Positions 36,597 through 45,699 of a stretch of DNA of 64,000 bases are shown here, piece by piece. Numbering within the stretch: position 1 is the stretch's first letter; every line of letters starts with the position of its first letter. The notes under the pieces are model-generated. The model was not told where the DNA came from and did not search any database. It saw only the letters and a list, made by a program, of their open reading frames with translations. The translations under genes were made by a program, and so were the position numbers. The stretch is from Branchinecta lynchi (lineage: Eukaryota; Arthropoda; Branchiopoda; Anostraca; Branchinectidae): NCBI GenBank assembly GCA_023053575.1, contig JAKZAP010000013.1, positions 816,001 through 880,000 on the forward strand. Direction: 5' to 3'.

Positions 36597-37720
36597 ACAA
36601 GACTAAAAGTTACAATGGGATCCTACAAACTTAATATTTATTGGACTTCTTGATCCAGACAATCGACTCTTGCAGATTTTTGAGTCTTTGCCAGACCCCT
36701 TCATTATTTTGCTATTTACCCCTAATCAACCGCTTTAATATGTACACAAAAATGTTACCGTTTCGGAGTTTTTGGACAACTTACGGCCCAAAAACTAATC
36801 AGATAAGAAAACCAAGTTCAGTTATGGGTTCAGCGCAAGCATGTCTACTCCAACATCTCATCCGAAACCGACTTCAGAAAGGTCCTTTACTTAGAACAAA
36901 TTCCTCGTATTTTAGCAGCATTCCTGGCGAAATGCATGCAGAGCAAAAGAGCTAGTGACGAGACCAAAGGTTTCGAAGGAATCCCACAAATTAAATATTT
37001 ATTGGACTTAGGTAGGGTAGGGTGGGGACTGGTATCGCCACCTGTTCTTTTTCAAAAACTGTCGACAAATTTTATTAAATTGTTTACAAGACAGTTGTCG
37101 AATGCAATCTGCCTTTTTCACCAGTAAATGCAGGTTGGGACTTTGGAGATCACTAAACTGGTCGCATCCACTTTTAGTTTATCATTAGCATGTTCGTAAG
37201 TTGAAACAGCATGTCTCCTCGCCCTATGTCGACTATGTTTAAACTTCGCTAAATTTCTGGATTCCGGCGAACTACGTGTCTGGCGAGAAATAATTTTCAT
37301 GTTCGGATTCAGCATGTCTTCTTACCCCTGAATCGAACCTCTAGTCTACTTCAGATTCAGCTTTTACTTTTTACAAATTTTGCCGGATTCCAGGTGAACT
37401 ATTTGTCCGGGGAGAAACTAATTTTTCATTTCCAGACCCATGATGTTTCCTTACCCCTAATCGACTATCTCATTAGCTTTTATAAAATATTTTTTGTCAT
37501 CCCTTAATTTGACCCCCCCCCCCTCTCCCCCGCCTTAAATATACAGCTATGAGGCCCATCTACGAACTTAACCTGCACCCTCAAAGGATCCTCACACCAA
37601 ATTTGAACCAAATGTCTCAATCCCTGCGAGAGTTATCATGCTAACAGACGGACGAACAGACGGACGGACAACTTTATGAAGTCACGGGTATCCTGTCACT
37701 AACGTTTTGGAATCCCAAAA
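36597..37720 (+). mobile_element. R1 repeat with internal restart
   Basis: Starts acaagactaaaagtt at 36597 and shows a second start (gagaccaaaggtttcgaagg) at about 36959, so two copies are joined. It ends ttttggaatcccaaaa just before the KCNQ S2-S3 exon donor. Confidence 0.82.
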
Positions 37721-37790
37721 AAAACAATAACATCTGCTCTTCTACTAGGCTTATATGTTCTTGGCATAGGTATTAGTAGGATATACTTAC

Positions 37791-37873
37791 CAATAATACA
37801 GAATGGCCTTCGGGCAAATTTTAACCTTCCACTAACTCCTTGATAACGAGACCGACATCCGGCGGACCAAAGC
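37791..37873 (-). CDS. KCNQ (Kv7) channel exon, S2-S3 linker (partial gene)
   Basis: An 83-nt internal exon of a KCNQ-family voltage-gated potassium channel, a plasma-membrane tetramer that carries slow, non-inactivating K+ current. The minus strand reads LWSAGCRSRYQGVSG then RLKFARRPFCII, which is the family's S2-S3 linker signature. The acceptor is ttgtttt-gtag and the donor is gtaagtat. One leading nucleotide completes an upstream codon and one trailing G starts the next codon, which the following exon completes as Asp (GAT). In human KCNQ1 the matching exon 3 also ends after the first base of this Asp codon, but begins further upstream, so this animal has a different boundary before LWSAG. 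The upstream exon (S1-S2) was searched for and not seen in the window. Family assignment is firm; orthology to a particular vertebrate KCNQ is not claimed. Confidence 0.93.
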
Positions 37874-38045
37874 CTACAAAACAATGTTGTTTTAAACACA
37901 CAATTAGCTATACCAGCTCTACAAGGGAACCAATCTCTGGATACTCCCCCGTCGTAGATTTCAGCATCTATCACATAGAGGTAATACAACAGATCCGCAA
38001 GTTAGTGAATAGAAAAGTCGATATTTTCCAACTGAGCACTCACAA

Positions 38046-38463
38046 GAGGCGTATTCTCGCCGTTCTCCGAGGACTCCACTTGAGGAGTCCCCGCGTTTTT
38101 GTTTGTCCCGGGGACTCACTCCCCGTATTCTCGCGAGTCCTCACGGACGGGGAATGCTCCGATTATCATCACCATCATCAAAAAGGACTCCCTTTCAGAT
38201 TCAGAGGGGAATGAATTTTTGCTGGTGTTGGTGCAATGCAAAATTAATTAAAAATAATCAGAGTAAACAAAACCAAAAGTAGAGTGGATCCAGACTAATT
38301 TCGTCAACTACATATATTTGTTTCTAACAAAATCAGTTTTGAAAGCATTCCCTGTGTTCTCGCTGTTTTCTGTGCGCGGAGTCCGCGTGGAGTGACTCCC
38401 TCTATTCTCGCTGTTTCTTTTCATTCCCCGAGGAGTCCTCGGGGAACGGCGAGAATGCGCCTT
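38046..38463. mobile_element. inverted-repeat element, GAGGACTCC type
   Basis: Arms aggcgtattctcgccgttct and gaacggcgagaatgcgcct, followed by ccgaggactcc complementarity. Several further palindromic ggagtcc/ggactcc blocks occur inside. No transposase and no clear target duplication. Confidence 0.7.
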
Positions 38464-38752
38464 AGGTGCGATTGGAAACGATGACACCTAAACTCTTCGC
38501 CAAAGCTAGGGTTTCTGATTCAAATGTTGCGGTTCCTATTTGTTTTTCATGGAAAAAGCACTTCCCTACCTTAAATCGTCGTTAGGCTTACAGCCGTTGC
38601 CAACGAACGAGGGGGTAAGGGCATCTCCGACAGGTACTCTAAGAACCTATTATGATCTGTCAAGTATACTCACAATCTGTCAATTTATTCATTGATTGTC
38701 GGGATTAGGATCAAAATGGTTGCTCAAATTCGGGAGAGAGAACGAGTCGAGG

Positions 38753-39110
38753 CAGAGGCGTTACTAGACCAAATGTTTGGTGGGGGGCAAGGTATTTACC
38801 GACTAGCTGTGGCTGGTCATTTTTGTTTCGACTGTTTTTGCAGATAAAATCGACTATTGTTGAGAAAAAACGAATGCGTTGAAGAAAAATCGGCTGATTT
38901 TAATAAAAACTACAATTTTTTTTTTTTTTGAATGGACTATTTTTCACGAGAAACCGACTGTTGTTAAACAATCGACTGTTTCCAAGAAAAAAGTCGACTG
39001 TTTTTACGAAAAATCGCGTGACCTCGCGTCGACTCGGCTATTTTTTACCGTCTGGCCGACAAACATTCGGAGGGGGGGGGCGTCCCCCCCCCCGCAGTCA
39101 TGACGGCCTG
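38753..39110 (+). mobile_element. hAT non-autonomous element (family 1)
   Basis: 358 bp from CAGAGGCGTTACTAG to TGACGGCCTG. The flanks AGTCGAGG and AGTGGAGG form an 8-bp target duplication with one mismatch. The interior is an AT-rich run of gaaaaaatcgactg-like units, with G/C homopolymers near the right end. Same family as 22076-22651 and 40515-44119. Confidence 0.88.
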
Positions 39111-39450
39111 AGTGGAGGTAAAAAGCACACAGGGCATCATTTTCGTGTCTACCTACGTGGGTAAAACTTTTATGTATCATGTTTGCGACGGTCTGTGTTT
39201 TAAAATTTGCTAATCGAGCTGTCAAAATTATTTTGAACTTCTTCCCTCTACCAAACAGCATTAAAGCTAAACGGTCAATCCATTCGCATGGCTTTTACAA
39301 TGCAATTCTACTACTTTACCGTCACTTCTGAGGTCATCGAAAACATTATGCTAAAAAATGGGAACGGTAACAGGAACGACTTGTGCCATCCCGGGTAGGA
39401 AACAACCTATGTGGAAATGAAAGTTTGGTGACCGAAAATACACCGTCTTC

Positions 39451-39716
39451 TTACCCGTCTTTTACTTTTGGTGACCTAAGGCCATCTATGGGTTTTTGGC
39501 CGTTTTAATAAGTCAAAAACATAAAATCGCCAGCGCATTAGCACACACGATTCTTGGTCGAGCGAGCCACACTACACTATGGTCCAAGAAAAATTGCGTT
39601 AGCGTAAATGACGACGGTACAACGTAGCTCGACTGTTAATCGTATGTTATTATGAAAAATCACGGCGCTTCGCGCGGAAAATTGTGGGAAGGGGGTCCCC
39701 ATTTCTGACGCCCCTA
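39451..39716. mobile_element. possible hAT-like insertion next to the inverted repeat
   Basis: The octamer CCGTCTTC occurs at 39443-39450 and 39717-39724. The enclosed 266 bp ends in a hAT-like ctgacgccccta and contains the gcgcgaagcgccgtgattttt module in reverse, as family 1 does. The left terminus does not match a hAT end, so this is tentative. Confidence 0.35.
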
Positions 39717-39884
39717 CCGTCTTCAACCTTAGGTCGGTTAGGCCGGTTCTGGGGGGCCAGTGGAAACGAGTTGTCAAACGGCCGGTATAATTTGTTTGGT
39801 AATCAGGCTACGGTTGCTAGCTGTATTGCCTTGTTCATTGTGTATTACAGATTCCTCTTTTCCTCGGGGCGCGCTGGAATAAGG
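39717..39884 (+). repeat. left arm of a 170-bp inverted repeat
   Basis: Complementary to 40345-40514 at roughly 85-90% by eye, e.g. ggacc-poor block cggccggtataatt and gtattgccttgttcattg in both arms. The spacer is 460 bp. Outside this arm is a hAT-like end (ctgacgccccta). Confidence 0.9.
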
Positions 39885-40344
39885 TAAATAAGGAGAAAGA
39901 CTCTGGTTCTATCTTCGTTTCTGTAGAGCCAATTAGATCGCTTGGTTGGTTCCGCCAGCAGGTCGAGGAAAGGAGCAGCGTCACCAGGGGTTGCCACGGG
40001 AAGCACTAAAGTTCTACTTTGTTGGAAGTTGAAGAAACAACTTTTATTCAAAAGAATACGTTTTGTTCTGTTACGACTGCTTGTTGTTAGTTCGAGAACC
40101 AACGCTGTCTATCTGTTAATTTAGTAGCTTTTTTAGAATATAACGGGCGTCAAATTGTACTCGTGTGCTTAAAGTAGTACTAAGAATACTTTTTCTGATC
40201 TTTAGAAGCTTCGAAACTGTATCCGTTTGGCAACACCGAACACTTCATTGAAAAAACTATTTGACCAAGGGTGTGAATTCAGGCCTAAACATTCCACATA
40301 TGGCTATTCAGCTTATTACACCTATTTGAACAATACTTTATTCG

Positions 40345-40514
40345 CCTTATTACAGCGCGGCCCCGAGGAAAAGAGGAATCTCTAATACACAATGAACAAG
40401 GCAATACGGTTAGCAACCGTACCCTGAATTCTCAAAAAATTATACCGGCCGCTTGGCCACTCGTTTCCCCTGGCCCCCCCAGCACCGGCCTAAACGACCT
40501 AAGGTTAAAGACGG
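40345..40514 (-). repeat. right arm of a 170-bp inverted repeat
   Basis: Partner of 39717-39884. Its outer end runs directly into the split hAT element. It could be the terminal repeat of an 800-bp foldback element or an inverted duplication. No target duplication was recognised. Confidence 0.9.
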
Positions 40515-40524
40515 CAGGGGGCGT

Positions 40525-40711
40525 TGTTGTGGACGAACTCTTAGAATAGTATCATTCGTTTATAGAGTGTCCGGCCCCTAGTTATTCATTACGTCTTCGG
40601 TATCGTACCATTCATTCTGTGTATTTCATTTACGCGCTTGTAGATAAAAGGGGTTGGAATCAGTACTTTTTGTTCAGTGAGTTTTGAATAAAGCAGTTCC
40701 TCTAGCCAACA
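40525..40711 (+). repeat. 5' LTR
   Basis: 187 bp with TG...CA ends. It contains a TATA-like tagataaaag at 40641-40650 and a polyadenylation signal AATAAA at 40687-40692. It matches the 3' LTR over its whole length with scattered substitutions and a small length difference near ttgttcagt, so the insertion is not brand new. Confidence 0.96.
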
Positions 40712-40712
40712 T

Positions 40713-40731
40713 TGGTAGCAGCGAGGGATCG
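40713..40731 (+). other. primer-binding site (initiator Met tRNA type)
   Basis: The sequence TGGTAGCAG starts two bases inside the 5' LTR. It complements the 3' end of animal initiator-Met tRNA (…CTGCTACCA); the following cgagggatcg matches only partly. Confidence 0.75.
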
Positions 40732-40769
40732 TTACTACGAGGTACGTATAAATTATAGCCAATAAATTT

Positions 40770-41735
40770 TACACTACGGGTCCTAGAGATCCGGTTCTTG
40801 AGCAACGAGTTTCACGATCCGCCTCGAGTAGGCTATTATTTGTGAATTTTGGTAGGTTGCGTTACAGGTCCTGCGATCCGACGCATCGTAGTTAATTAGC
40901 GTAGCCTAACCAACGCTCCGGGTCTTGCGATCCGACGTACCTAGCCTACGTTCCGGGTCTCACGATCCGACGTTCGGCAAAAGCAGTTTGCGACGTAACC
41001 TAGCCTACGTTCCGGGTCTCACGATCCGACGTTCGGCAAAAGTAGTTTGCTTTACGTAACACAGCCTGCGTTCCGGGTCCCACGATCCGACGTTCGGCTA
41101 GAAGTTAGCCTAACAAACGATCCGGGTTTTACGATCCGACGTACCGTAGTCTGCTCTACGTAACCTAGCCTACGTTCCGGGTCTCACGATCCGACGTTTG
41201 GCAAACGTAGTTTGCTTTACGTAACACAGCCTGCGTTCCGGGTCCCACGATCCGACGTTCGGCTAGAAGTTAGCCTAACAAACGATCCGGGTTTTACGAT
41301 CCGACGTACCGTTGTCTGCTCTACGTAACCTAGCCTACGTTCCGGGTCTCACGATCCGACGTTTGGTAAACGTAGTTTGCTTTACGTAACACAGCCTGCG
41401 TTCCGGGTCTCATGATCCGACGTTCGGCTAAGTAGTTATTTTGTCGTAGACCAACTGCGTTCCGGGTCCAATAATCCGAAGCAACGTAGTTAGAAACGTA
41501 GATCAACTGCGTTCCGGGTCTAACAATCCGACGCAAACGTAGTTTGAAACGTAGATTAACTGCGTTCGGGTCTAGTAATCCGACGCAACCTAGTTAGAAA
41601 CGGAGATCAACTGCGTTCCGGGTCTAACAATCCGACGTAACGTAGATCAACTCCGTTCCGGGTCTAAAAGTCCGACGATTTCAAATATAGGCTAGCTTAG
41701 TTCCACCGAATTTTGGTCACGGGTCCCTGAGATCT
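40770..41735 (+). repeat. leader tandem array of a near-palindromic 24-bp motif
   Basis: About 17 copies of a motif of the form GTTCCGGGTCTCACGATCC followed by GACG, spaced roughly 45-60 bp apart, fill the leader between the primer-binding site and gag. The GGGTC and GATCC halves form an imperfect palindrome. Middle copies (40940-41440) also share flanks such as aacctagcctac and ggcaaaagtagtttgc, so a roughly 160-bp block has been re-duplicated. The array lies where packaging and dimerisation signals of LTR elements normally sit; a role as such is inference. Confidence 0.92.
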
Positions 41736-41742
41736 AACGCGC

Positions 41743-41982
41743 ATGAGCAATTACGAAGATAAGTACAGAAAACGGAGAAACCCGCCGTTGAAAACACTGT
41801 CCGATCTTGAACACGACCTACGGGACAGTGGCATATGCGGCGACCGTGAGTCTGGCTTTTCAGTGGTAGCTCGGCAACCTAAACGAGATTCTAGCAGTCT
41901 GCCTGGGGTCTCTTCTCAACAAAAAAAACCACAAGATAGCTTCAGGGGGTCTTGTTTCTTGCTTTATATTTATTTTATGTAG
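41743..41982 (+). pseudogene. gag N-terminal fragment, interrupted
   Basis: A 79-codon open frame, basic and polar (starts MSNYEDKYRKRRNPPL), lies in the same frame as the main gag frame 30 bases later but is closed by TAG. The separating bases (about 41946-42015) are AT-rich and end in degenerate gaatgaatgaatg units, which looks like a short inserted LINE-tail fragment that broke the original gag start. It has no recognisable domain of its own. Confidence 0.55.
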
Positions 41983-42012
41983 TATTACTAGTACGAATAA
42001 ATGAATGACTGA

Positions 42013-42951
42013 ATGAATGAATTTAGCCTACAAAGACCACACGCCGCTAGGCTCATCCGAAAGCCTACCAACAAAGGACCTAGCTCCTCAAGCTTCAACA
42101 GGCTCAACCGTCAGCCTATCTACTCAGTGCCAAACTTCCCTACATTCGAATTACAGGCAGCTCTTGAAATGTCACTTTCTGCACAGCAATTCTCGGAGCT
42201 AGTCGCTGCTATTACTAACAGCCAAGTCAAAAACTTCCACATGGCAAGTTACCGCGAAGGTGATGACACAGAAGCCTCCCTAAACACATTCGAGAGGACT
42301 GCGACTGCGTGTAACCTTCCTGCTGATGCCTGGGTAATTCCTCTCGTATCCAACCTTTCAGGGAAGGCACTTCAAGCATACAGTGCCATTCCTGTAGCAT
42401 CGGGTTCAGATTTCGCAGTGGTTAAAGCGGCCATCCTGAAGGAATTTGACATCAGCCCCGAATCCTACAGAAGACACTTACGAAATGCCACAAAGCGCCC
42501 AACTGAGTCGTACAGAGAATTTACCGACCAAATCGACATGTACACCCGCCGATGGTTAAATTTTACCGATTACGAGTCCGTGACAGATGTTACGATTCTA
42601 CGAGGCATGATAGGGAACGTCATAAAATCCCTTTTCGCGGAACAATTCATCCAGAGCACCGAAAGCGAACTTCAGATATTTCTCCGCCAAAACGGAGTTA
42701 AGACAGTAGCAACTTGCATTGCTAGTGCGGACAACTGGAACGTCGCGCAGAAACTGAAGGTCAGCTCAAGCTCAACAAAAGCACAACCGCCTAATCCTGG
42801 GGTTGACGACAGGCACCGCCGATCCATCGTCACAACACCCTCAGACAAGGTTTATTGCCGGCATCACAAGACATCAAGCCATTTTACGGAAGACTGTCGA
42901 TCGCTCGCAAAACCGAGTCAGGCACCGGCAAGTACGAACGTAAAAGCTTAG
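42013..42951 (+). CDS. gag: Gag polyprotein (capsid-like domain and zinc knuckle)
   Basis: A 312-aa frame from the first ATG after the disrupted segment. Residues about 60-230 (ASYREGDDTEASLNTF, then YSAIP, then YREFTDQIDMYTRRW) resemble the capsid region of gypsy Gag proteins, the group from which the vertebrate SCAN domain was derived. Near the C-terminus is a zinc knuckle variant C282-x2-H285-x4-H290-x4-C295 (CRHHKTSSHFTEDC). Gag would assemble cytoplasmic particles around element RNA. The last 32 codons overlap the protease frame, which is -1 relative to gag. This frame is intact although its original N-terminus is cut off. Family resemblance is by eye; a profile search would settle the clade. 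Confidence 0.85.
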   Translation: MNEFSLQRPHAARLIRKPTNKGPSSSSFNRLNRQPIYSVPNFPTFELQAALEMSLSAQQFSELVAAITNSQVKNFHMASYREGDDTEASLNTFERTATACNLPADAWVIPLVSNLSGKALQAYSAIPVASGSDFAVVKAAILKEFDISPESYRRHLRNATKRPTESYREFTDQIDMYTRRWLNFTDYESVTDVTILRGMIGNVIKSLFAEQFIQSTESELQIFLRQNGVKTVATCIASADNWNVAQKLKVSSSSTKAQPPNPGVDDRHRRSIVTTPSDKVYCRHHKTSSHFTEDCRSLAKPSQAPASTNVKA

Positions 42952-43430
42952 GCTTAGCACCATTCACTACACGTTCAACTCCAGCCTTTCCCAATCCGAC
43001 ATTTTCTGCGATCGGAAAAGTCAATGGAAAGTACACTGAACTTTTAGCAGATATTGGCTGCGAGTTCACACTCGTCCAGCCAGACTTGCTAAGCGACACC
43101 CCGCGAGACCACGAGTTTCTGGTAAGATACTGCCTAGCGGACAGCCGCGAAATGAGTTGCCCAAGAGCCACAGTGACCATCGAAGTCTTGACTAAAGATG
43201 GCATAGTGGTAGAGCACAAAAAAGTGGTAGTTTGCAAATCACTTCCGTACCCGATTGTGTTTGGACGCAATTTCAAAGGTTTCGAGACTGCCGTTTGCGA
43301 GTTCAAACTGGCTTCAATGGTAAAACCTACAAACAACTATGACGCAATAGTTGTCACGCGCTCCCAAACGAGACAAACTGTGTCGAGCCAGCGAAATATT
43401 CCAGTCGGCTACTCGCTAGCCAGCAAGTGA
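42855..43430 (+). CDS. retropepsin-like protease region, catalytic motif altered
   Basis: A 191-codon frame overlapping gag by 97 bases in the -1 frame; translation probably requires a -1 slip, and runs AAAA at 42909-42912 and 42942-42945 sit in the overlap. From about residue 49 it has aspartic protease character: FSAIGKVNGKYTELLAD, then the catalytic-loop position, then a later YPIVFGRNF like the second conserved block. The catalytic loop reads D66-I67-G68 instead of the usual D-T/S-G, a single C-to-T change at 43054. It is followed by a stop and only about 200 bp to the 3' LTR, so no downstream pol survives. Probably inactive. Confidence 0.75.
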   Translation: MPASQDIKPFYGRLSIARKTESGTGKYERKSLGLAPFTTRSTPAFPNPTFSAIGKVNGKYTELLADIGCEFTLVQPDLLSDTPRDHEFLVRYCLADSREMSCPRATVTIEVLTKDGIVVEHKKVVVCKSLPYPIVFGRNFKGFETAVCEFKLASMVKPTNNYDAIVVTRSQTRQTVSSQRNIPVGYSLASK

Positions 43431-43614
43431 CGAAGGTTGGGGAAAAGCCGACGGAAGAAACGGAGAGCTGCCCTTTGTAACCCCGAAGAATCATCCCAGG
43501 CATTATCAGAAGCAATTCAGCCAGAGGAGTTCTTCATGGAGAATGTTGGAAACCTCTAACAACCACCAATGGATACCAGGCTCCCACCCAAACTGATCGG
43601 AAGATTGGTGACTT
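43431..43614 (+). other. short remnant between protease and 3' LTR
   Basis: About 180 bp without a recognisable pol domain. One frame reads PEESSQALSEAIQPEEFF before a stop, possibly the fused end of a deleted polyprotein. It marks where RT, RNase H and integrase would be expected. Confidence 0.5.
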
Positions 43615-43633
43615 AGGTGTCTAGGGGGAGAAA
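43615..43633 (+). other. polypurine tract
   Basis: The purine-rich run ctagggggagaaa abuts the 3' LTR, in the expected place for plus-strand DNA priming. Confidence 0.75.
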
Positions 43634-43829
43634 TGTTGTGGACGAACTCTTAGAATAATATCATTCGTTTATAGAGTGTCCGGCCCCTAGTTATTCATTA
43701 CGTCTCCGGCATCGCGCCATTCATTCTGTATATTTAATTTTACGCGGTTGTAGATAAAAGGGCTTGGAATCAGTACTTTTTGTTCAGTCGTTACGAGAGT
43801 TCTGAATAAAGTAGTCACTATAGCCAACA
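43634..43829 (+). repeat. 3' LTR
   Basis: 196 bp partner of the 5' LTR. It carries the extra bases cgttacgag before ttctgaataaag. Its end CCAACA is followed by GATGT, the decayed target duplication, then by the rest of the interrupted hAT end (catgaatggaccc). Confidence 0.96.
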
Positions 43830-44154
43830 GATGTCATGAATGGACCCCCCCCCCCCCAATGTTGTCGACCAGTCGGTAAAAAAAGCTAAGTCGGCGCGAA
43901 GCGCCGTGATTTTTCTTAGAAACAGTCGGTTTTCGTAAAACTATTCCAGTTATTCTTAAAAACAGTAATTTTTTCTTTTAATCAGTCGACTTCTCGTCAA
44001 AACAAGTCGTTTTTTCCGTAAAAACAGTCATTTGTTCTGCAGAAACAATCGAAATGACCAGCCAGTCGGTAAATACCTTGCACCCCCACCCCCAAACATT
44101 TTGGCTAGTGACGCCTCTGAAATGCGGCACCGTACACAACGGGACTGGAGACAA

Positions 44155-44440
44155 AGAATGAATGGGCTTAGTGAATGGCGTGGTTGTTTACGGCACAGAC
44201 AAAGCAATTTTTAAGGTGATAAAGAAGTATGTATATTATGATAATTGTGTATATTTGTAATTTCTTTACGTATGATGCGGAAATGAGAGTTTGGTGGTCG
44301 AAAATACACAAACGGGAGTGATGGTGAAGAATGATTGTCGTAATGAATGGCATGGTTGCGTTAAGGCACAGGCAAAACATTTCGCCAAGTGATAAAGAAG
44401 TCGTATATAATGTTAATTTTGTATTGTTTGCGATTGCATT
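44155..44440 (+). repeat. 173-bp tandem duplication
   Basis: Two diverged copies: gaatggcgtggttgtttacg at 44172 and gaatggcatggttgcgttaa at 44345, each followed by ggcacag and gtgataaagaagt. Confidence 0.75.
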
Positions 44441-45690
44441 TATGTTTATCTTCACATGGCTCACGGGCTACCACAGTACGCTCTATCTATCGATTATGAA
44501 TATTCAATATAAAGATTATGTCGTAAATAAACTCCGATGTTAACCTATGCCTGGTATAATTAACCACCGTACGATCCGCGTTTCTAACCGCGCTCCAGAT
44601 CTTTATTATGAAATTAATTACTTTACTAACTAAGAGCAATCCCTAAAAGCACCATATCAAAATCTTCAACCTTCATCCTCCCCCCTTCTTGTGAAAAAAA
44701 AAATCATATCGCGGAGAAGAAGGCAAGAAAAAATGTAAGGCATTTCTCATCCCCGAGATCTGCCATCCTTGCTCCAACAGCTGAAGACTTGAAATCGCCC
44801 TAATCAAGTCAGATAGAATGAATCTCGGAGAAACTTTTCCGAGACAAAAAGGATTCAATCAGAGAGCATATAAGTCTAGAAAGTAGTTGCTCCATCGAAA
44901 AACCGTACCGCGATTGAGCTAACTGAGGCGAGCGGACGTACAGTATAATTTATGTCAAATTCAATTCAATTCACTTATTTGTATCCGCCAAAGCTGGCGA
45001 GTAGCAAAAAATATAATAAAATTCACACAATCGGTCTACAGACTAATAACTAGACCATATACTTTCATAAAAACTCTACGTCATTTAAAAAACAATTAGC
45101 CTACACTATCCTAAACGAAGTCTACCTAACACTTTAACCAAAATACAATTAACGCAACGCATCGGACAAAGTGTGCTTTATGGAATAAATTTAAAAAAAA
45201 AAGTTTCCCGTTTCTTTTTCAAAATATCAATGGGGGTTTTTAAACCATAATTATCCATCATAAAAGAACGGGATTGGTATTTCGAAAACCGGCATAAAAT
45301 TTCCCAAAATTAAAAAAATTAGTTTTAATACGCGATAAATAAATAAAAATCCATCTGCATGTTTCGCTGAGAGACAGCTCCACGGTTTTTCATTTTTTCC
45401 TTTGTGTGTTTTTCTCTAGATCTTTCCCACCATTATGTCTACCTTTACAGGCCCATTCGTACTTTCTTGCAGTAAGTAGGATAATAATTGTTTTGTATAA
45501 CACAAATCATTAAACATCAGCTTGAAATGCATGATTAGTGCTACTTGTACATTTTTATTTAATTTGATGTACTTTTCGTGGAAGCTAACTATATTTGATA
45601 GTAGTAAATGGGGTAATGATTTTTAAGCTATCGCCTGACGGTACGTTACCCCCAAGCTCTACTAAGGTAATCTAAGGTAGCTTATTTTTA
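44440..45690. other. no recognised gene
   Basis: AT-rich; includes a reverse LINE-like tail at 44949-44985 (caattcaattcacttatttg). Searched for the KCNQ S1-S2 exons without success. Confidence 0.55.
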
Positions 45691-45699
45691 CATCTGAGT

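Larger units (their letters stand above)
40525..43829 (+). mobile_element. gag-only Ty3/gypsy-like LTR retrotransposon (non-autonomous)
   Basis: A 3.3 kb element bounded by 187-bp and 196-bp LTRs that start TGTTGTGG and end CCAACA. Just inside the 5' LTR is TGGTAGCAG, a primer-binding site of initiator-Met-tRNA type, and before the 3' LTR is a purine tract. Order: 5' LTR, leader with a repeat array, gag, protease-like region in the -1 frame, about 200 bp, 3' LTR. No reverse transcriptase, RNase H or integrase is present, so movement would need enzymes in trans, as in plant TR-GAG elements. The flanking 5-mers GGCGT and GATGT fit a target duplication that has decayed at two positions. The element is inserted in the terminal repeat of a hAT element. 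Confidence 0.93.
40515..44119 (-). mobile_element. hAT non-autonomous element (family 1) split by the LTR element
   Basis: The left end is CAGGGGGCGT and, after the LTR insertion and its 5-bp duplication, catgaatggaccc. The right end is GGCTAGTGACGCCTCTG. Flanking 8-mers AAAGACGG and AAATGCGG match at 6 of 8 positions, fitting a decayed 8-bp hAT target duplication. Removing the LTR element leaves about 290 bp. The interior has the family's aaaacagtcgattttt-type runs. It has no coding capacity. Confidence 0.85.

Noticed and set aside
40770..41735. CRISPR-like array of repeats and spacers
   Set aside because: It lies between the LTR primer-binding site and gag of a eukaryotic element; spacers are themselves partly repeated and no cas genes exist.
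42884..43336. 150-codon minus-strand frame opposite the protease region
   Set aside because: Antisense shadow of the gag/protease coding sequence.
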